Assembly: GCA_026018925.1 (NCBI GenBank)
Contig: JAKSZU010000013.1
Coordinates: 76,125,791-76,189,790, forward strand
Length of the DNA stretch: 64,000 nt
Origin: Tupaia tana
Lineage: Eukaryota > Chordata > Mammalia > Scandentia > Tupaiidae
Direction: 5' to 3'
The notes beneath the pieces were generated by a model. The model had not been told where the DNA came from, did no database searches, and saw only the letters and a program-made list of their open reading frames with translations. The translations under genes were made by a program, and so were the position numbers. Below are positions 9,419 to 20,984 of this stretch, piece by piece (the first letter of the stretch is position 1; each line of letters starts with the position of its first letter).

Positions 9419-11510
9419 AGAGTCTGCCATTAGGGCTGAGATCTAGTGCTTTCAGAGATAAGAGCGATGAAGATGTTCTGCTGAGAATTTGCCCAGCCTC
9501 CACCCACTCAGTGTCTAGACAAGTCTAAGTGACAAGTTGCCAAAATCTGAATACCATTTGGGTCCTCATATTCCTCAACTCCCACTGAATCTGTGACACA
9601 AAGGGAGAAAAACGTAATACCAAAGAGTCTGCAGATCACATCCTCCTGTGCACCTCTGATCACTGAGACTGATCGTCTAGAAATTAGGAAGAAACAAATA
9701 ACCGATCAGATCTAGTCATCAGCATAGGGGCACAAGAAATATGCAAAACCAAGAAAATACCTCATCCTCAAGGGAAAAGAATAACTCCACCTCATCCACA
9801 GACAGTACAATGGAACTCATAGAAATGTCTGATAAAGAATTTAGAGTATTCATAGTGACAAAATCAACAGAGATGGAAGAGAAGAGAGACAATGAACATC
9901 AGAAGAAAAAAGTCGACGAGCTCCAGGAGGTAAGAAAGTTCTTGTTAGAGCTGAAAGAGGAAATACACACCATAAAAAAGAGTCAAATGGAACTGTTGGA
10001 GATGAAGTCTATAATACAGGAAGTTAAAACCTTCTTTGAAAGTATTAAAAGCAGACTAGATCATACAGAAAATTGAGTCTCAGATGTAGAAGACAGAATC
10101 ATTGGACTAGTAAAATCCACCACAAAGACTGACAAAATAGCCAAAAAAAGAGAGAATAATATACAAAAAAATACTAGATACCATCTAGTATCCAAACATC
10201 CAGATAATTGGTACCCTAGAAGGTGAAGCATCTAATAAGGGCATTGACAATCTATTCCATGAAATCCTGAAAGAAAATTTCCAAACCCAGAGAGGCACTC
10301 AAAGATCCAAAACCAAGAAATACAAAGGACTCCAAATAGGACCAACCCAAGAAGATCTTCTCCAAGACACATTATAGCCAGATTGACCAAAACCACAAAG
10401 GCAAGATACTCCGACTGACAAGAGAGAAACGGCAAGTTACCTACAAAGGATATCCCAACATGCTAAAAGCAGACATCTCATCAAAAACAATGCAATCAAG
10501 GAAAGAATGGGAAAATATACTCAAAGTGCTGAGTGAAAAACAATTGCAAACAAGAACACTATATCTGGCAAGATTATATTTCATATGGGAAGAGAAGACA
10601 AGAACATTCTCAGATAAACAAAACCTGAAAGAATTTACCATCTCTCCAAGAAGTTCTGAAGGGAGTGCTATCCCAGGAAAACTAAGAAAACAGAAATAAG
10701 AGTTCTAAAACAAGTAAGAAAATGGCCAACTTAATGGTAGGGAAAAGTCCAGAGTAGAACGTTATCTTCCAGAATTTAAATAGAAAGATCAGACAACAAC
10801 AGAAGATAAAGTACATGAGTTTAAATTGGTGAAATAGAATTTTATTATTTTTGACTAAAACATTACTGATCTTTTATGCTTTGTTTTCCAGTGTTAAGAA
10901 GTTTTGTCTTCTTTCAAGTTATAAACAGGTCTATGTACCTACTATTTGAACATAATCTTAACAGGTTTCCTGCTTCAAGTATTAAGCAAAGTTCTCTTAA
11001 CATTTTTTGATGTTGATTTATTAAAGCTAAAACTGCCTTTCTTGAAATTAAAAAATGTATTTAAGAAATACCTATTTAGTAACCACAGTAAGTTATATAG
11101 CCTCAGGTATGTGCTATTTTGTAGTATATTCATTCTACCCACAGAGTTTCATGCTTAAAGTCAACTTTAGTTCACAGATATGTATATATCATTTGAACTT
11201 ACTATTGAAAGTACTTAAATTAATTAAGGTATTTTGTGAATCAATACAATGTGGGAAAAGATAAAGGAGTGGAAAGCAACTGCAGAAACCAGAGACAGGG
11301 TAGGAGGAGGATGGGAAATGGCAGAGGATGAGAAATAGTGAGAAATATATATAAATATATATGTATATAAGAAACAAGAAGTGGAAAATTATTTGTTGAG
11401 GACAACATGTATGATTAAGCCACTTTATGGTGTATTCTGTCTGAAAAATCTTTTTGTATGCTGTGGTGATGTCTAGTAAAAGTATGTAAAATAAATTAAT
11501 TAATTTTACA
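9419..11510 (+). mobile_element. Full-length HAL1-like (ORF1-only) retrotransposon
   Basis: A perfect 17-bp target duplication (AAAGGACAGGAGAATGC at 9,402-9,418 and 11,511-11,527) fixes both ends and gives a 2,092-bp element. Order: about 320-bp 5'UTR starting AGAGTCTGCCATTAGGGCTG, ORF1 relict 9,741-10,699, about 810-bp 3'UTR with a short (AT)n run, and tail AAATAAATTAATTAATTTT. ORF2 is absent. The half-L1 plan is known in mammals. Its 5'UTR is unlike that of the minus-strand copy at 2.2-4.7 kb. It must have been mobilised in trans by L1. Confidence 0.88.
9741..10699 (+). pseudogene. HAL1 ORF1 relict
   Basis: The first 111 codons (9,741-10,076) encode a polar, coiled-coil-like N-terminal part (EMSDKEFRVFI, EVRKFLLELKEE, KSQMELLEMK) and stop just after SRLDHTEN. 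Beyond the stop the frame resumes L1 ORF1-like, including KGIDNLFHEILKENF (RRM side), and shifts into 10,460-10,699 with MQSRKEWENILKVLSEKQL and TFSDKQNLKEF of the C-terminal domain. At least one stop and a frameshift make it noncoding now. Confidence 0.85.
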
Positions 11511-11730
11511 AAAGGACAGGAGAATGCTCAGTCAGAAAAGTGCTTGCACATCTATGTTTATTGCAGCATTATTCATGATTGCTAAGACATGGAACCAGCC
11601 CAAATGTCCACAAACAGATGAATGGATTGAAAAAGTGTGGCACATATACAGCATGGAATACTATTCAGCCATAAACAACAACAAGACCCTGGCATTTAAT
11701 AGAAAGTGGTTGAATAAGGAAAATTTATAG
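11511..11730 (+). pseudogene. L1 ORF2 C-terminus fragment
   Basis: After the HAL1 insertion the frame reads [38 protein letters not shown] and stops, matching the conserved end of mammalian L1 ORF2p, which lies downstream of the reverse transcriptase domain. No catalytic part is present. Confidence 0.85.
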
Positions 11731-12131
11731 CTGAGTGAATCCAGACTATGAAAGAAGGATTTTATGTATACACTTAATATATACCTACTATCCACACTCT
11801 ATGGTATCAACTGAAATATTGGAGGGCGTAAAGGCTTTGAAAATAGTTATGGACACTGAAGACAGTGTGGAATGGGGGTGGGGGAAAAAGGGAAGAGTAT
11901 AGATAAAGATAGCAAGAGAACAAATAGAGAGGCATGACATTTGTGGGACACAGAAATAGTTTATTACCTGTCGATGATAACATGTATAGTATTTTCAACT
12001 GGACTGATCTGGGAAGTATTTGTTAGGTAAATTGTCTTTACAAGCCAAATAATGTATAGAGATTGAATGTTTAAAAAAATAATGAGAATAAAAAATTATA
12101 ATAATAATCTGAAGAAGAAATGAAAAACTAT

Positions 12132-12160
12132 TTGATGATGATGATGATGATGATGATGTA
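12132..12160 (+). repeat. (GAT)n microsatellite
   Basis: Nine or so GAT units inside the L1 3'UTR, at the position where other copies have A-rich or imperfect trinucleotide sequence. Confidence 0.9.
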
Positions 12161-12244
12161 GATGGCAATGTCTGTCTCGACTGATATGCCTGGCTATTGT
12201 GCTGGAAAAGGAAATGCTGTACACTGTAAAGATATATGTGATTA

Positions 12245-12517
12245 GAGGACTAGCAGTTGGCGTAATGGCTATGTTGCTGGACTCCCATGTAGTCGACTGC
12301 GGTTCGAGTTCCAGACCCGGTGACTAAAACTCACTCCAGGCGCATATGTGTGCATACCCAAGATCCCGAAAGGAGAATGGAGAAGAAGAGATCATGGCGT
12401 GGCCATCCCCCTTGGGGGGTGATTTCTCTCTCTCTGTCTCTCTGTCTCTCTCTGTCTTTCTATCGAGCACAAACACCCTGTAGCAAAAACCTCTCCAAAG
12501 AAAAAGAAATAAATAAA
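12245..12517 (+). repeat. SINE-A in an L1 3' terminus
   Basis: Flanked by AAAGATATATGTGATTA at about 12,228-12,244 and 12,518-12,534. Body and CCTCTCCAAAGAAAAAG tail are close to consensus. Confidence 0.93.
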
Positions 12518-12824
12518 AAGATATATGTGATTAAATGTAATATTAAAAATATACGATAAAAAAAAAGAAAGCCTGATCCCACTTGGCCAATTCTGCTTGG
12601 AATGCATGTGTCTGTGCTTGTGTGCCCAAATCCTTATGAGACAGAGAAATGAGAGAAAAAAAGGATTGCAGTGTGACCTCACCCCATTGTGGAGGTCCTC
12701 TCTGTTCTCTCCTCACTCTCTTTGACAAGCACACGTGCCCTCTGGCAATTAAGAAAGAAAAGAACCTTCTTAAACAAGACTCTTTCAGACTTAGGGAATA
12801 TGGGAATTCCTTTGCTGGCTCAAA

Positions 12825-13243
12825 AAAATAAGTGAACAAAATCATTCTTATAATACCACATAGTCTTCCTCACATGGGCAAACTGAAAATAAAAGAGGAC
12901 TTCACAGAAGTAGATGAGGAATGACTACTGGAGACTGGGAAGGAAGAAGGAGGGATGTTCATTAACAGAAATGAAATTAAAGACAGATAAGGCGAATAAC
13001 TTTTATTGTTAGAAAATACAGTAGGGAGAATATTATTAACAGCAACCTCTATCTACCTCAGATTAACTAAAACAGAGGATTTTGAATGTTCTCACCACAA
13101 AGCAATGCCATATAATTGAGATGATGTTATATGAATTGCCTTGATTTAATCATTAGGCATTGTATCCTTGTATGGAAAAATCACCTCATATCCCCTCAAT
13201 GACATACAATTATTATATGTCAATTTAAAAAATTATTCCCCTT
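12825..13243 (+). mobile_element. Old L1 3'UTR fragment
   Basis: Contains GAGACTGGGAAGG, TTTTGAATGTTCTCACCAC, TTGATTTAATCATT and CAATTATTATATGTCAATTT, the ordered landmarks of old L1 3' ends. It is much more diverged than the L1 at 48 kb. Confidence 0.65.
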
Positions 13244-14968
13244 AAACAACAAGGTATATTGGAAAGCACAAGGTTTAGAAGTCAGAAATAGTCATTGTCC
13301 TCCTAAAAGATTAAATGAGATATAACTGAAAAACACTAAACAGATTTTTAATATACTTAACAATTTAAAAAGTAAAATGCCATAGTTTAGTTCCTTAAAA
13401 AAATTCTAATAAGCCTCCTTTTAAGTTTTTCTGTTGGGGAAGAAAGTGTTTGGGAAAAAGAAGGTCAGGTGAGCTTAACTGATATTTCACTTGCTACACA
13501 TTTGCATTACTGACCATAATGTGCTGAAACTGAAGAAGATAAAAGGATACTGCTCTATCAGGTCATGTTCATGTGGTATCTAGCTGTATGATACATTTCA
13601 GAAAAATTTAAGATAACATTTATTTCCTGTAAAATCCAGGGTGTGATTATTTTCCATGCATCTTTCCATGTGTGATATTGCTTCTCTGTGTTCAGGCTGG
13701 TTCTGTGATAAAATAGTGACTATAACTGGAATTCACTGTCAGAGAGAGAAATAACCTATTTGTGAGAGAGTTCTTTGTGAAGAGATTGGTAACCCTATAG
13801 ATACAATATAATACGCTTAGATGAGCCCAGGTATAGCAACTTGCTAGACAGGGTCAAGTACTGTAAGATTCTATCATTTTTCGTCTGAAGTAGCCTTTTT
13901 CAAGAAATTAAAATATATAATATATTTGATTTGCTGTATAGGTTGGAAGCCATAAACCATAAGTTTGATCAAATCTTCAAGTCAAGGACTATCTTGGTAG
14001 GGTCAAAGATAGTATATGATGAAAATGTACACTAAAGTTAATTAGAAAACTATATCTAAATGGAATACTTTTGTATCATTGTATATTACTTCAAATGATT
14101 ATTTTAAATTATTTTCTACCAAAAGGGCAAGATCCCATTGAGCTATAACAGAATAATGTTGAAGTAAGAAAAATAAATAACCATTGTCTGAATATAAATA
14201 TTGAAATAAAATAAGAAATCAGGATAATAGCACTGGAATTAATCTGTAGATAGACTCAGAATAATGAATATTAATTCAATTAAATAAAAAATTCATTAAA
14301 CAACTTATTTTTTAAAGGTTAAGTGTTTTTAAGACACAAAAATAATGATAGCAGAAAAGTTTTATCTTTATGATCATTAGGTTTGGATCTCCTGTTGGCA
14401 TAGAAGTTCAAAACCAAAAAATCATGTAGTTGATGGAAGAAAAAAATGGCTGTGAATCCAGAGATCAAACACCTAAATCAAGACCTATTTTGCCAAAGGA
14501 GCTGGAAACAGATTGACAGAATTAAGAATGCATGATCTGGAAGGAACCCCTAGAGTGTTCCCTCTTTAACTGATTTATTTTTAGTAGGCAACACAGCATA
14601 TGTGTGAAAAGAAATGCTAACATGGCCCAAATTAGGCAATGTTTCCACAATCTCGTGGTTGTGAAATTCAAAGTCATTTAGTGTATTTTAAACATGTTCA
14701 TATGGTTTCATCCAAAACCAAAATAAAATAGAGGTAGATATTTATTGAAATGTGATATGAAGAAAAAGCATGAGAAAAGAAACCTAGTGCTATCAACAGC
14801 CAAATATGATTTAAATAGCAATCTCTGATTGTAGCTGCTTGCAAATCAAATCAATAAAATAAAGTGTATTCTGATAGTATAACTCCACTTAGAGACACAA
14901 AATTAAACTTCTCCCTCTTCATGTATATGCAAAACACAAATTGTAGGAATTTATCAGCATAGAAATTT

Positions 14969-15001
<33 letters not shown>

Positions 15002-15028
15002 TACACACACACACATCTATGTGCATAG

Positions 15029-15064
<36 letters not shown>

Positions 15065-15711
15065 TTCTTTAAAAATAACATTCAGACTGCATCAGATGTC
15101 TTCCTATGCAAATAGCTATTGCATCTTTGAGGAACACAAAGCTTGTTTATTGCTTTCTCAAAGAGCAACTTTTAAATATTTTTGATCCCAAGATATTCAA
15201 GCACAACGCATTCTGTAAATACTGTAGTTTATATTTGGGATTTACAAATCCTTGCTGCCAATGAACAAAATTATCTTATAAAAATTTTATTAAACCGAGA
15301 TTTCCACATATGAAAGGAATGATTTTTGTTTCTTCTCAGGGTCATTATGAAACTCAAATCTTACACATTATTGTCTTTTGATAGCTTTAGTGTTTTTAAA
15401 TGGCAGACACAAAATAAAACTGAACATTCGCTGCTATATGAAATATTAAATAGCATACGATCTGATAATAGAACTTCTGATTACAAGGAAATAATTAGCA
15501 TAGACTGAAAATTTACTATTTGGAATGTGTATCTTACGGTATATAGCATAATGACAATTCAATTTTAAAGTCTGCATAAGGGAATGTTAATTCAAATGTT
15601 TTCAAAAGGAAAGAAGGTAAAATAAATGCACATGGCATCAGAAATAAATGACAATCAAGTAGGATAGTAACCATGGCAAAAGATAGAGTGTTAAACTGCC
15701 CTAAGGCATTT
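13244..15711. other. Low-copy AT-rich DNA
   Basis: No recognised repeat except the microsatellite at 14,971. No exon, RNA gene or CpG island seen. Confidence 0.5.
14971..15062. repeat. (TA)n(CA)n...(TG)n inverted microsatellite
   Basis: TA run, CA runs, then a CATCTATG/CATAGATG stem around TG, then about 12 TG units. The CA and TG arms are complementary, so the block can fold into a long hairpin. Confidence 0.9.
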
Positions 15712-15719
15712 AAAGCATT

Positions 15720-15961
15720 TTTTTTTTAGAGGTTTTAGCTATAAGGCACATGCACTCACCAGAAAGACAGAGAGACAGAGAGACAGAAAGCAAGAAATCA
15801 CTCCCCAGGGGGATGGTCATGCTGTAATCCCTTCTTCACTCTTCTCTTGGGATCTTGGGCATGCACGCACATGCGCCCGGTGTGAGTTTAAGCCACTGGG
15901 TCCAGTGGTCGACTACATGGGAGTCTAGCGACATAGCCATTACACCAACCGCTGGTCCCAA
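15720..15961 (-). repeat. SINE-A
   Basis: The minus strand runs from GGGACCAGCGGTTGGTGTAATGG to GCTAAAACCTC. Short flanking repeat AAAGCATT at 15,712-15,719 and 15,962-15,969. Confidence 0.9.
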
Positions 15962-16205
15962 AAAGCATTGCTTTTAATTAATAATATTTAATAGCAAGTT
16001 AATTCCAAAATAATCTGATGTTATCATTGGCCTCGGTTTACCATCAAAATTCCCAAAATAATTTTACATAAACTATTTTACTTGAACTTCTCAATTTTCC
16101 GATATACTAAGCAGTTGATCCCCATTATCTAATAATAGACTACAAAATTAAGTTCTAGACACATTAATTAACTTTCCAAGAACTCCTATAGAAATTATAT
16201 ACATA

Positions 16206-16477
16206 GGCTGGACCAGCAGTTGGCGTAATGGCAGTGTCGCTGGACTCCCATGTAGTCAACCACGGTTCGAGTCCTAGACACGGTGGCTTAAACTCATGCT
16301 GGGTGCACATGCGTGCGTGCTCAAGATCCCGAGAGGAGAATGGAGGAGAAGGGATTGTGGTGTAGCCATCCACCCTGGGTGGTGATTTCTCACTTTCTGT
16401 CTCTCTGTCTCTCTCTGTCATTCTAGCGAGCGCATGTGCCCTATAGCAAAAATCTCTCCAAAAAAAGAAAAGAAAAA
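16206..16477 (+). repeat. SINE-A
   Basis: Perfect target duplication GAAATTATATACATA at 16,191-16,205 and 16,478-16,492. Good A box (TTGGCGTAATGG) and B box (GGTTCGAGTCC). Confidence 0.94.
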
Positions 16478-16492
16478 GAAATTATATACATA

Positions 16493-17271
16493 TATGTGTA
16501 GGCAATGTAGATATGCTTCTGAGAGAGGCTAGTCAGTACTACCCTGGCAAACTCAACCATCACACCAACAGCCCTCAAGGAATCTTCTCTACTATTGACC
16601 AATATTTTCTCTGGTTGGAAGGGAAGCAGACCTAGTCAAAGAAAGAAAGAAGTAAGGTGACTGGAACTTTCATCTTTCAAAAATTCTGTTTCTAAAACAC
16701 TTAGTGAGAAAACAATCCTGTGGTGTAAAGGAATTCTTTCATATGATTAGGGTAGAGATGGCAACAGAGTTATGCTGTATATGAAGACTGAACTCAGAGT
16801 TCCAGAGTTTTATGATATAACTCCTCTCACATAACTTTTATGGAATTGTGTCAGGTAAAATATACTGCTGTGGAGACATAGGTCACAACAAAGCTGACCT
16901 TACAATGTCTAAAAGAAAACTAAAATGGAAACCTGTGACTCTACTGTCAGTGGGGAGTCTTCCAAAACACAAGGGAACAAGTACCCAAGAGAGGAAATGT
17001 TAAGTCAAGAGTAAGGGGAAAATTCTCACAGAAGTGACTTCCTCATGTGGATTTTCTCCTCATATTTATTTGCAGAGGAATAAAGAAACAAGTTTGTTCA
17101 TCATTTTCAGAAGTTGGAAAGCAATAAAGGTAACTGTGTCAGCAAACCACAGTAAGATAAAAGGCAGGATGCAATGTCCTCTTTGAGATTTTTCCCATGG
17201 GGGACAGCCTTGAGAGAAATAGAAGGAATGTCTGGGGCTATGAAGATAGCAACAATCACACCACGTGGTCT
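16493..17271. other. Low-copy DNA
   Basis: No repeat or gene recognised. Confidence 0.5.
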
Positions 17272-17281
17272 TTGGTCATTT

Positions 17282-17531
17282 TTTTTTTCCAGAGGTTTTT
17301 GCTACAGGGTGCATGCGCTCACCAGAAAGACAGAGAGAGACAGAAAGTGAGAAATCACCCCCAGGGGGGTGGCTGCACCGCAATCCTTTCTCTTCCATTC
17401 TCCTCTTGGGATCTTGGGCACACAATGCACATGCACCCAGAGTGAGTTTAAGCCTCTGGGCTCAGGACTTGAACCGTGGTCGACTACGTGGGAGTCCAGC
17501 GACATAACGATTACGCTAACTGCTGATCCCA
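17282..17531 (-). repeat. SINE-A
   Basis: Target duplication TTGGTCATTT at 17,272-17,281 and 17,536-17,545, extended by one mismatch upstream. Several minus- and plus-strand open frames here are SINE translations. Confidence 0.9.
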
Positions 17532-17916
17532 GTCCTTGGTCATTTGTGAGCCTGGGACAAGAGATTACATTCACTCAAGAGTCCTGCTGTTGTTTACAAG
17601 CAGCAAGCAAAGTAACATTCATTCACTGAAGTTTGCACCTGGTTTTCAGACAACATCAGTCTTGGACCTTTTCTTCCACATTAAACTGGAGTACTTAAAG
17701 GGACATAGCAGAAATCTTTAACTCATGCAGTTTTATGAGTGATAGATGTTTGCTTTTATCCCACAGGAAACCCAGGGGCATAGGATCCCAGTACAAGAAT
17801 AAAAAGCAATACAGAGTCATATGATCCTACTCCATAAGCCATTTGGTACTTTCCAAGAAAATAGTTACATAGTTATATTAAATGAATAGGCTGTATTTCC
17901 CTTTTAGAGGGTATCA

Positions 17917-17917
<1 letters not shown>

Positions 17918-17949
<32 letters not shown>

Positions 17950-17983
17950 GTGTGTGTGTGTGTGTGTACACACACACACATAC
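17918..17983 (+). repeat. (TG)n followed by (AC)n
   Basis: About 24 TG units with one GC interruption, then seven AC units; the switch forms an inverted repeat. Confidence 0.9.
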
Positions 17984-18002
17984 AACATACATATATATAT
18001 TA

Positions 18003-18170
18003 GGGTTTTTGTCATAGGGTGTGTTCACTTGTTGGAGAGAGACACAGAAAGACAGTGAGAGGGAAGTGGGAAATAACCCCAAAAGGGGAATGGTGATGTC
18101 TCCCTGTCTCTCTGTCTGTCTGGCGAGCACACGCACCCTATAGCAAAAACCTCTCCAAAAAAATAAATAC
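18003..18170. repeat. Two SINE-A tails in head-on orientation
   Basis: 18,003-18,092 is the minus-strand tail and body (GGTTTTTGTCATAGGG...GGGGAATGG). 18,093-18,170 is a plus-strand tail (CTGTCTGTCTGGCGAGC...CTATAGCAAAAACCTCTCC plus A-rich). The plus arm is near consensus and the minus arm diverged, so a young truncated copy probably inserted beside an old one. Confidence 0.75.
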
Positions 18171-18249
18171 ATAAATTTTTTAAAAAAGAATACAATACAT
18201 ATTGTACAGTAAACAATACATATGACATACAAAATATTATATATGTTAT

Positions 18250-18365
18250 CAACTATTTGTAAGGCTTTAAGTCAAGATTGGGCTCTTATTAATAATTCTT
18301 TGGGAATTCAAAAGTTATCCACAGATTTTCAACTGTGTGGGGGTAAATGCCCCTACTCCTTTCTT
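18250..18365 (+). mobile_element. Tigger1/MER2-type DNA transposon end fragment
   Basis: CTCTTATTAATAATTCTTTGG, TCAAAAGTTATCCACAGATT, TTCAACTGTGTGGGGGTAAA and GCCCCTA follow the 3' end of Tigger1/MER2 as I remember it. No transposase coding is present. Confidence 0.5.
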
Positions 18366-18429
18366 ATTCATGGATCATTTTGTATAATGAGGTTAATTTT
18401 TCAGGACCTTGGTCAGCAGCCTAGTGTGT

Positions 18430-20090
18430 AAGGACAACCAAGGAGAAAGGATTCTAGAAAATATTTCTTTCTTGCCATTATCTCTTTCTACACACCATCT
18501 GTACTACTTGATCTGTGATTTCACTCTTCCATTTTCAAAGCCAGCAATGTAGCATCTCTCTGGTCCTTATTCCACACTCATATCTCCCTTTTTCTCTACA
18601 GTACTGAAAAATTCTTCACTTTTCAGGATTTATCTAATTATATTGGCCCCTACAGATAATTCATGTCAATCTCCCCATCTCATGGAGCATACTGTTTTCC
18701 AGATCTGGAAAGTCTCATTTGCTATGTAAACTAATACATTCACAGTTTCTGGAGATTGCATGTGGTCATCTTTGGAGGTAGAGGAGTATTAGTCTACCAT
18801 ATCTACTATTTCTCAGTATTTTGTTTTGATTGAACCTCTGATAAATGACTTAAAATGTGGAGATTCTTTTCAAATCTAATCATGAGACTTGTTTTAATGG
18901 ATGTTTCATTTCTTTTACATTTATGAGATGCTAGATCTTATACCTGTCATTTTTTTAGTCTTTTTTTTCATTTTCAAACAAGTTTATAAAGAAAATGATA
19001 ATCTAATAAACTCTCAAGTGTTCAATAAATATACTCTCAAGTGTCCTTTAATTATCAATATTGTAATTGCCATATCCATTTTCTTTCTTTTTCTTTTAAA
19101 TATAAGTAGGATAATTGGATGATATAACAGTATTATATGCCCTAGCATACTGGAATATAAATTTTTGTTATCTTCACATGTGTGCTTAAACATGACAAGT
19201 AATAAATTCTTTTCTCCTCAACACTTGGTATAAATTATTACATTGTATTCTGAGTTCTATTGAAGAAGATATTGAAGAGAACACGTCTAAAACCTGTCTT
19301 ATTTTTTATATTAAGTTTGACAGTTCTTTCACTTAAATGCTTATTTTTTTCTTTCTGCTTAAAATTCAATAATTTTTCCAAAATAAACATACCCTCCATT
19401 GCTTTTCATTGTGCCTGTCACAAATAATTTTATGTGTTGACATTAATCTTTCTTCAGATCTGTTTTCTTTCTTAAATTTTTAAATAGTTTTTTGATGTAT
19501 TTGCTTTCTTTTTATTATACTAATTATTAATATGAGTTGTATATAAATTATACATTATTTCTGATCACTTGTATCTCTTTGTTCTTTTTCTCTGTATTCT
19601 GAAACATTTCTTTCAACTACGATTCACATCAATTATTCTGTTTTCAGAAATTTCAATATTATCTTATACTGCTTCTAATTTAGCTTTAGGTTCTACATTG
19701 ATACTCTCTATTCTCTTAAATTCATACTTTAGCTATGCCAGAATCATTTTTATCTCCATCGATTTTATTATCAGCATATTTTTATCTCCTTGTTTTACAG
19801 AATTTATTCTCTAATTTTCTGAAGAATAACAAATTTCCTGATTATGGTCTATCTCCTGAGATAAATTATCTAACATATGCTCTTTAAGCTACTTTTTGCA
19901 TGTTTGCCAAGATAATATGTATATTATTAATTTATGGTAGATCTGTAACTTGAATTAATATGTGAAATGGTTTGTATTCTTTCATCTACAAGAACCTAAT
20001 ATATCATTGAGAAAAGAGATTCTGGGTTCTAATTACTAGGTTCAAAAGACATACCCAGAGAGGTTGAAAGAAAAAGGAATAGAATATCAT
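18430..20090. other. Very AT-rich low-copy DNA
   Basis: Open frames at 18,901 and 19,569 encode hydrophobic AT-driven peptides without any recognised domain. Possibly an ancient minus-strand L1, but I could not support that. Confidence 0.4.
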
Positions 20091-20094
20091 TTTG

Positions 20095-20302
20095 TTTTTT
20101 AATTTTACCAGAGAGAGAGACATTTGCCAGAGAGACAGAGAGAGAGAGAAAGTATCTCCCAATAGGACATGGTCACTCCACAATCCCTTCTACATTTCTC
20201 CATCTTGTCAGGATTTTTCACACCACCAGGGATGGAATTCAAGCCAGAGAGTTAGGCATGCGAGATCCAGCTCCGTTAACCATTAGGCCATGGGACTGGC
20301 TC
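20095..20302 (-). repeat. SINE-A, old variant
   Basis: The minus strand begins GAGCCAGTCCCATGGCC and ends TGGTAAAATTAAAA. It has a body with GAAATGTAGAAGGGATTG but a SINE-B-like tail, so it may be an ancestral form linking the two subtypes. Confidence 0.6.
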
Positions 20303-20331
20303 AAAATATAACATCTTAAGAACTATATATC

Positions 20332-20455
20332 AGGGCCAGTAGTTGGCATGGTGACTGAGGCACTGGACTCCCACATAGTCGAACACGGTCCGAGCCCCAG
20401 ATCTGGCAACATGCTTTCTCTCCCTATCTATCTCTCTTTCTCTCACTGCTCAAAT

Positions 20456-20493
<38 letters not shown>

Positions 20494-20500
20494 CTAAAAA
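20332..20500 (+). repeat. SINE-B with (AAT)n tail
   Basis: GGGCCAGTAGTTGGCATGG head, CTCTTTCTCTCACTGCTCAAATT, then about 12 ATA units (20,461-20,492). Confidence 0.85.
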
Positions 20501-20523
20501 TTGATTCTTAAAAACAAAATAAA

Positions 20524-20676
20524 AGAAACTCATGCCAGGCAAGTGTGCATGCATGCCCAAAATCCCAGGAGGAGAAGGGATGGCAGCATGGCCATCCACC
20601 CTGACGGGACAATTTCTCACTTTCTCTCTCTCTGTCTCTTTCCAGTAAGCACATGTGCTCTCTGGGGGGGGGGGAA
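20524..20676 (+). repeat. SINE-A, 5'-truncated (headless)
   Basis: Starts at GAAACTCATGCCAGGC, i.e. after the tRNA head, and ends ATGTGCTCTCTGG followed by a G run (20,665-20,675). The A-rich tail of the normal element is missing. Confidence 0.75.
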
Positions 20677-20984
20677 GGAATCAGGTCAATGAAAGGAATA
20701 TTTTTCTCATAGCCATGGAACTAGGTTTCCTCATTCCTCTAAATCAGACTATAATTTAGGAGTTTGCTGGCAAGTCCTCTCATAATTTCCTGCAATACAT
20801 CACAATTTTCTCAAGAAGTAGAATGATGAATTTTCTCATGGTAATTTCCCTTGATTTGACTCAGTCTGAATTATCTAGAGTGTGTGGTTGGCACAATTCC
20901 ATAATTTCTTTAATAGTTTTATTTTTTCTTCTCTTTTTAATTTTTATTTTTTGTTTTTGTTGTTTTAATTAGTTTCTCACATAT

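Larger units (their letters stand above)
9236..12560 (+). mobile_element. 5'-truncated L1 3' end, interrupted
   Basis: ORF2 C-terminal coding (GGTGGGAATATAAATTGGTC, ATCCAGCAATTCCACTTCTG) reaches 9,418, is cut by a HAL1-like element, resumes at 11,511 (CATTATTCATGATTGC, TACTATTCAGCC), and ends with an in-frame stop near 11,730. The 3'UTR carries GGGGGTGGGGGAAAAAGGG, a (GAT)n run at 12,132-12,160, and the terminal motif ACACTGTAAAGATATATGTG followed by an A-rich tail. A SINE-A splits the terminus at 12,245-12,517. The same 3' terminus recurs at 48.4 kb (minus) and at 62.4 kb. Confidence 0.85.
8644..12766 (+). repeat. Old SINE-A split by nested insertions
   Basis: Head fragment TGGACTGGCAGTGCAGTGG at 8,644-8,680, a short continuation near 9,212-9,235 (AGCTCTGATCCCAT), and the body and tail at 12,569-12,766 (CTGATCCCACTTGGCC through CACACGTGCCCTCTGGC) together make one diverged SINE-A. 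Two SINEs and an L1 (itself split) lie between the parts. The join is inferred from co-linearity with the SINE head; AGCTCTGATCCCA and AAGCCTGATCCCA may be the decayed L1 target duplication. Confidence 0.5.

Noticed and set aside
18430-20090. Hydrophobic peptides at 18,901-19,122 and 19,569-19,814 as membrane proteins
   Set aside because: They are driven by T-rich sequence; no start context, family or conservation evidence.
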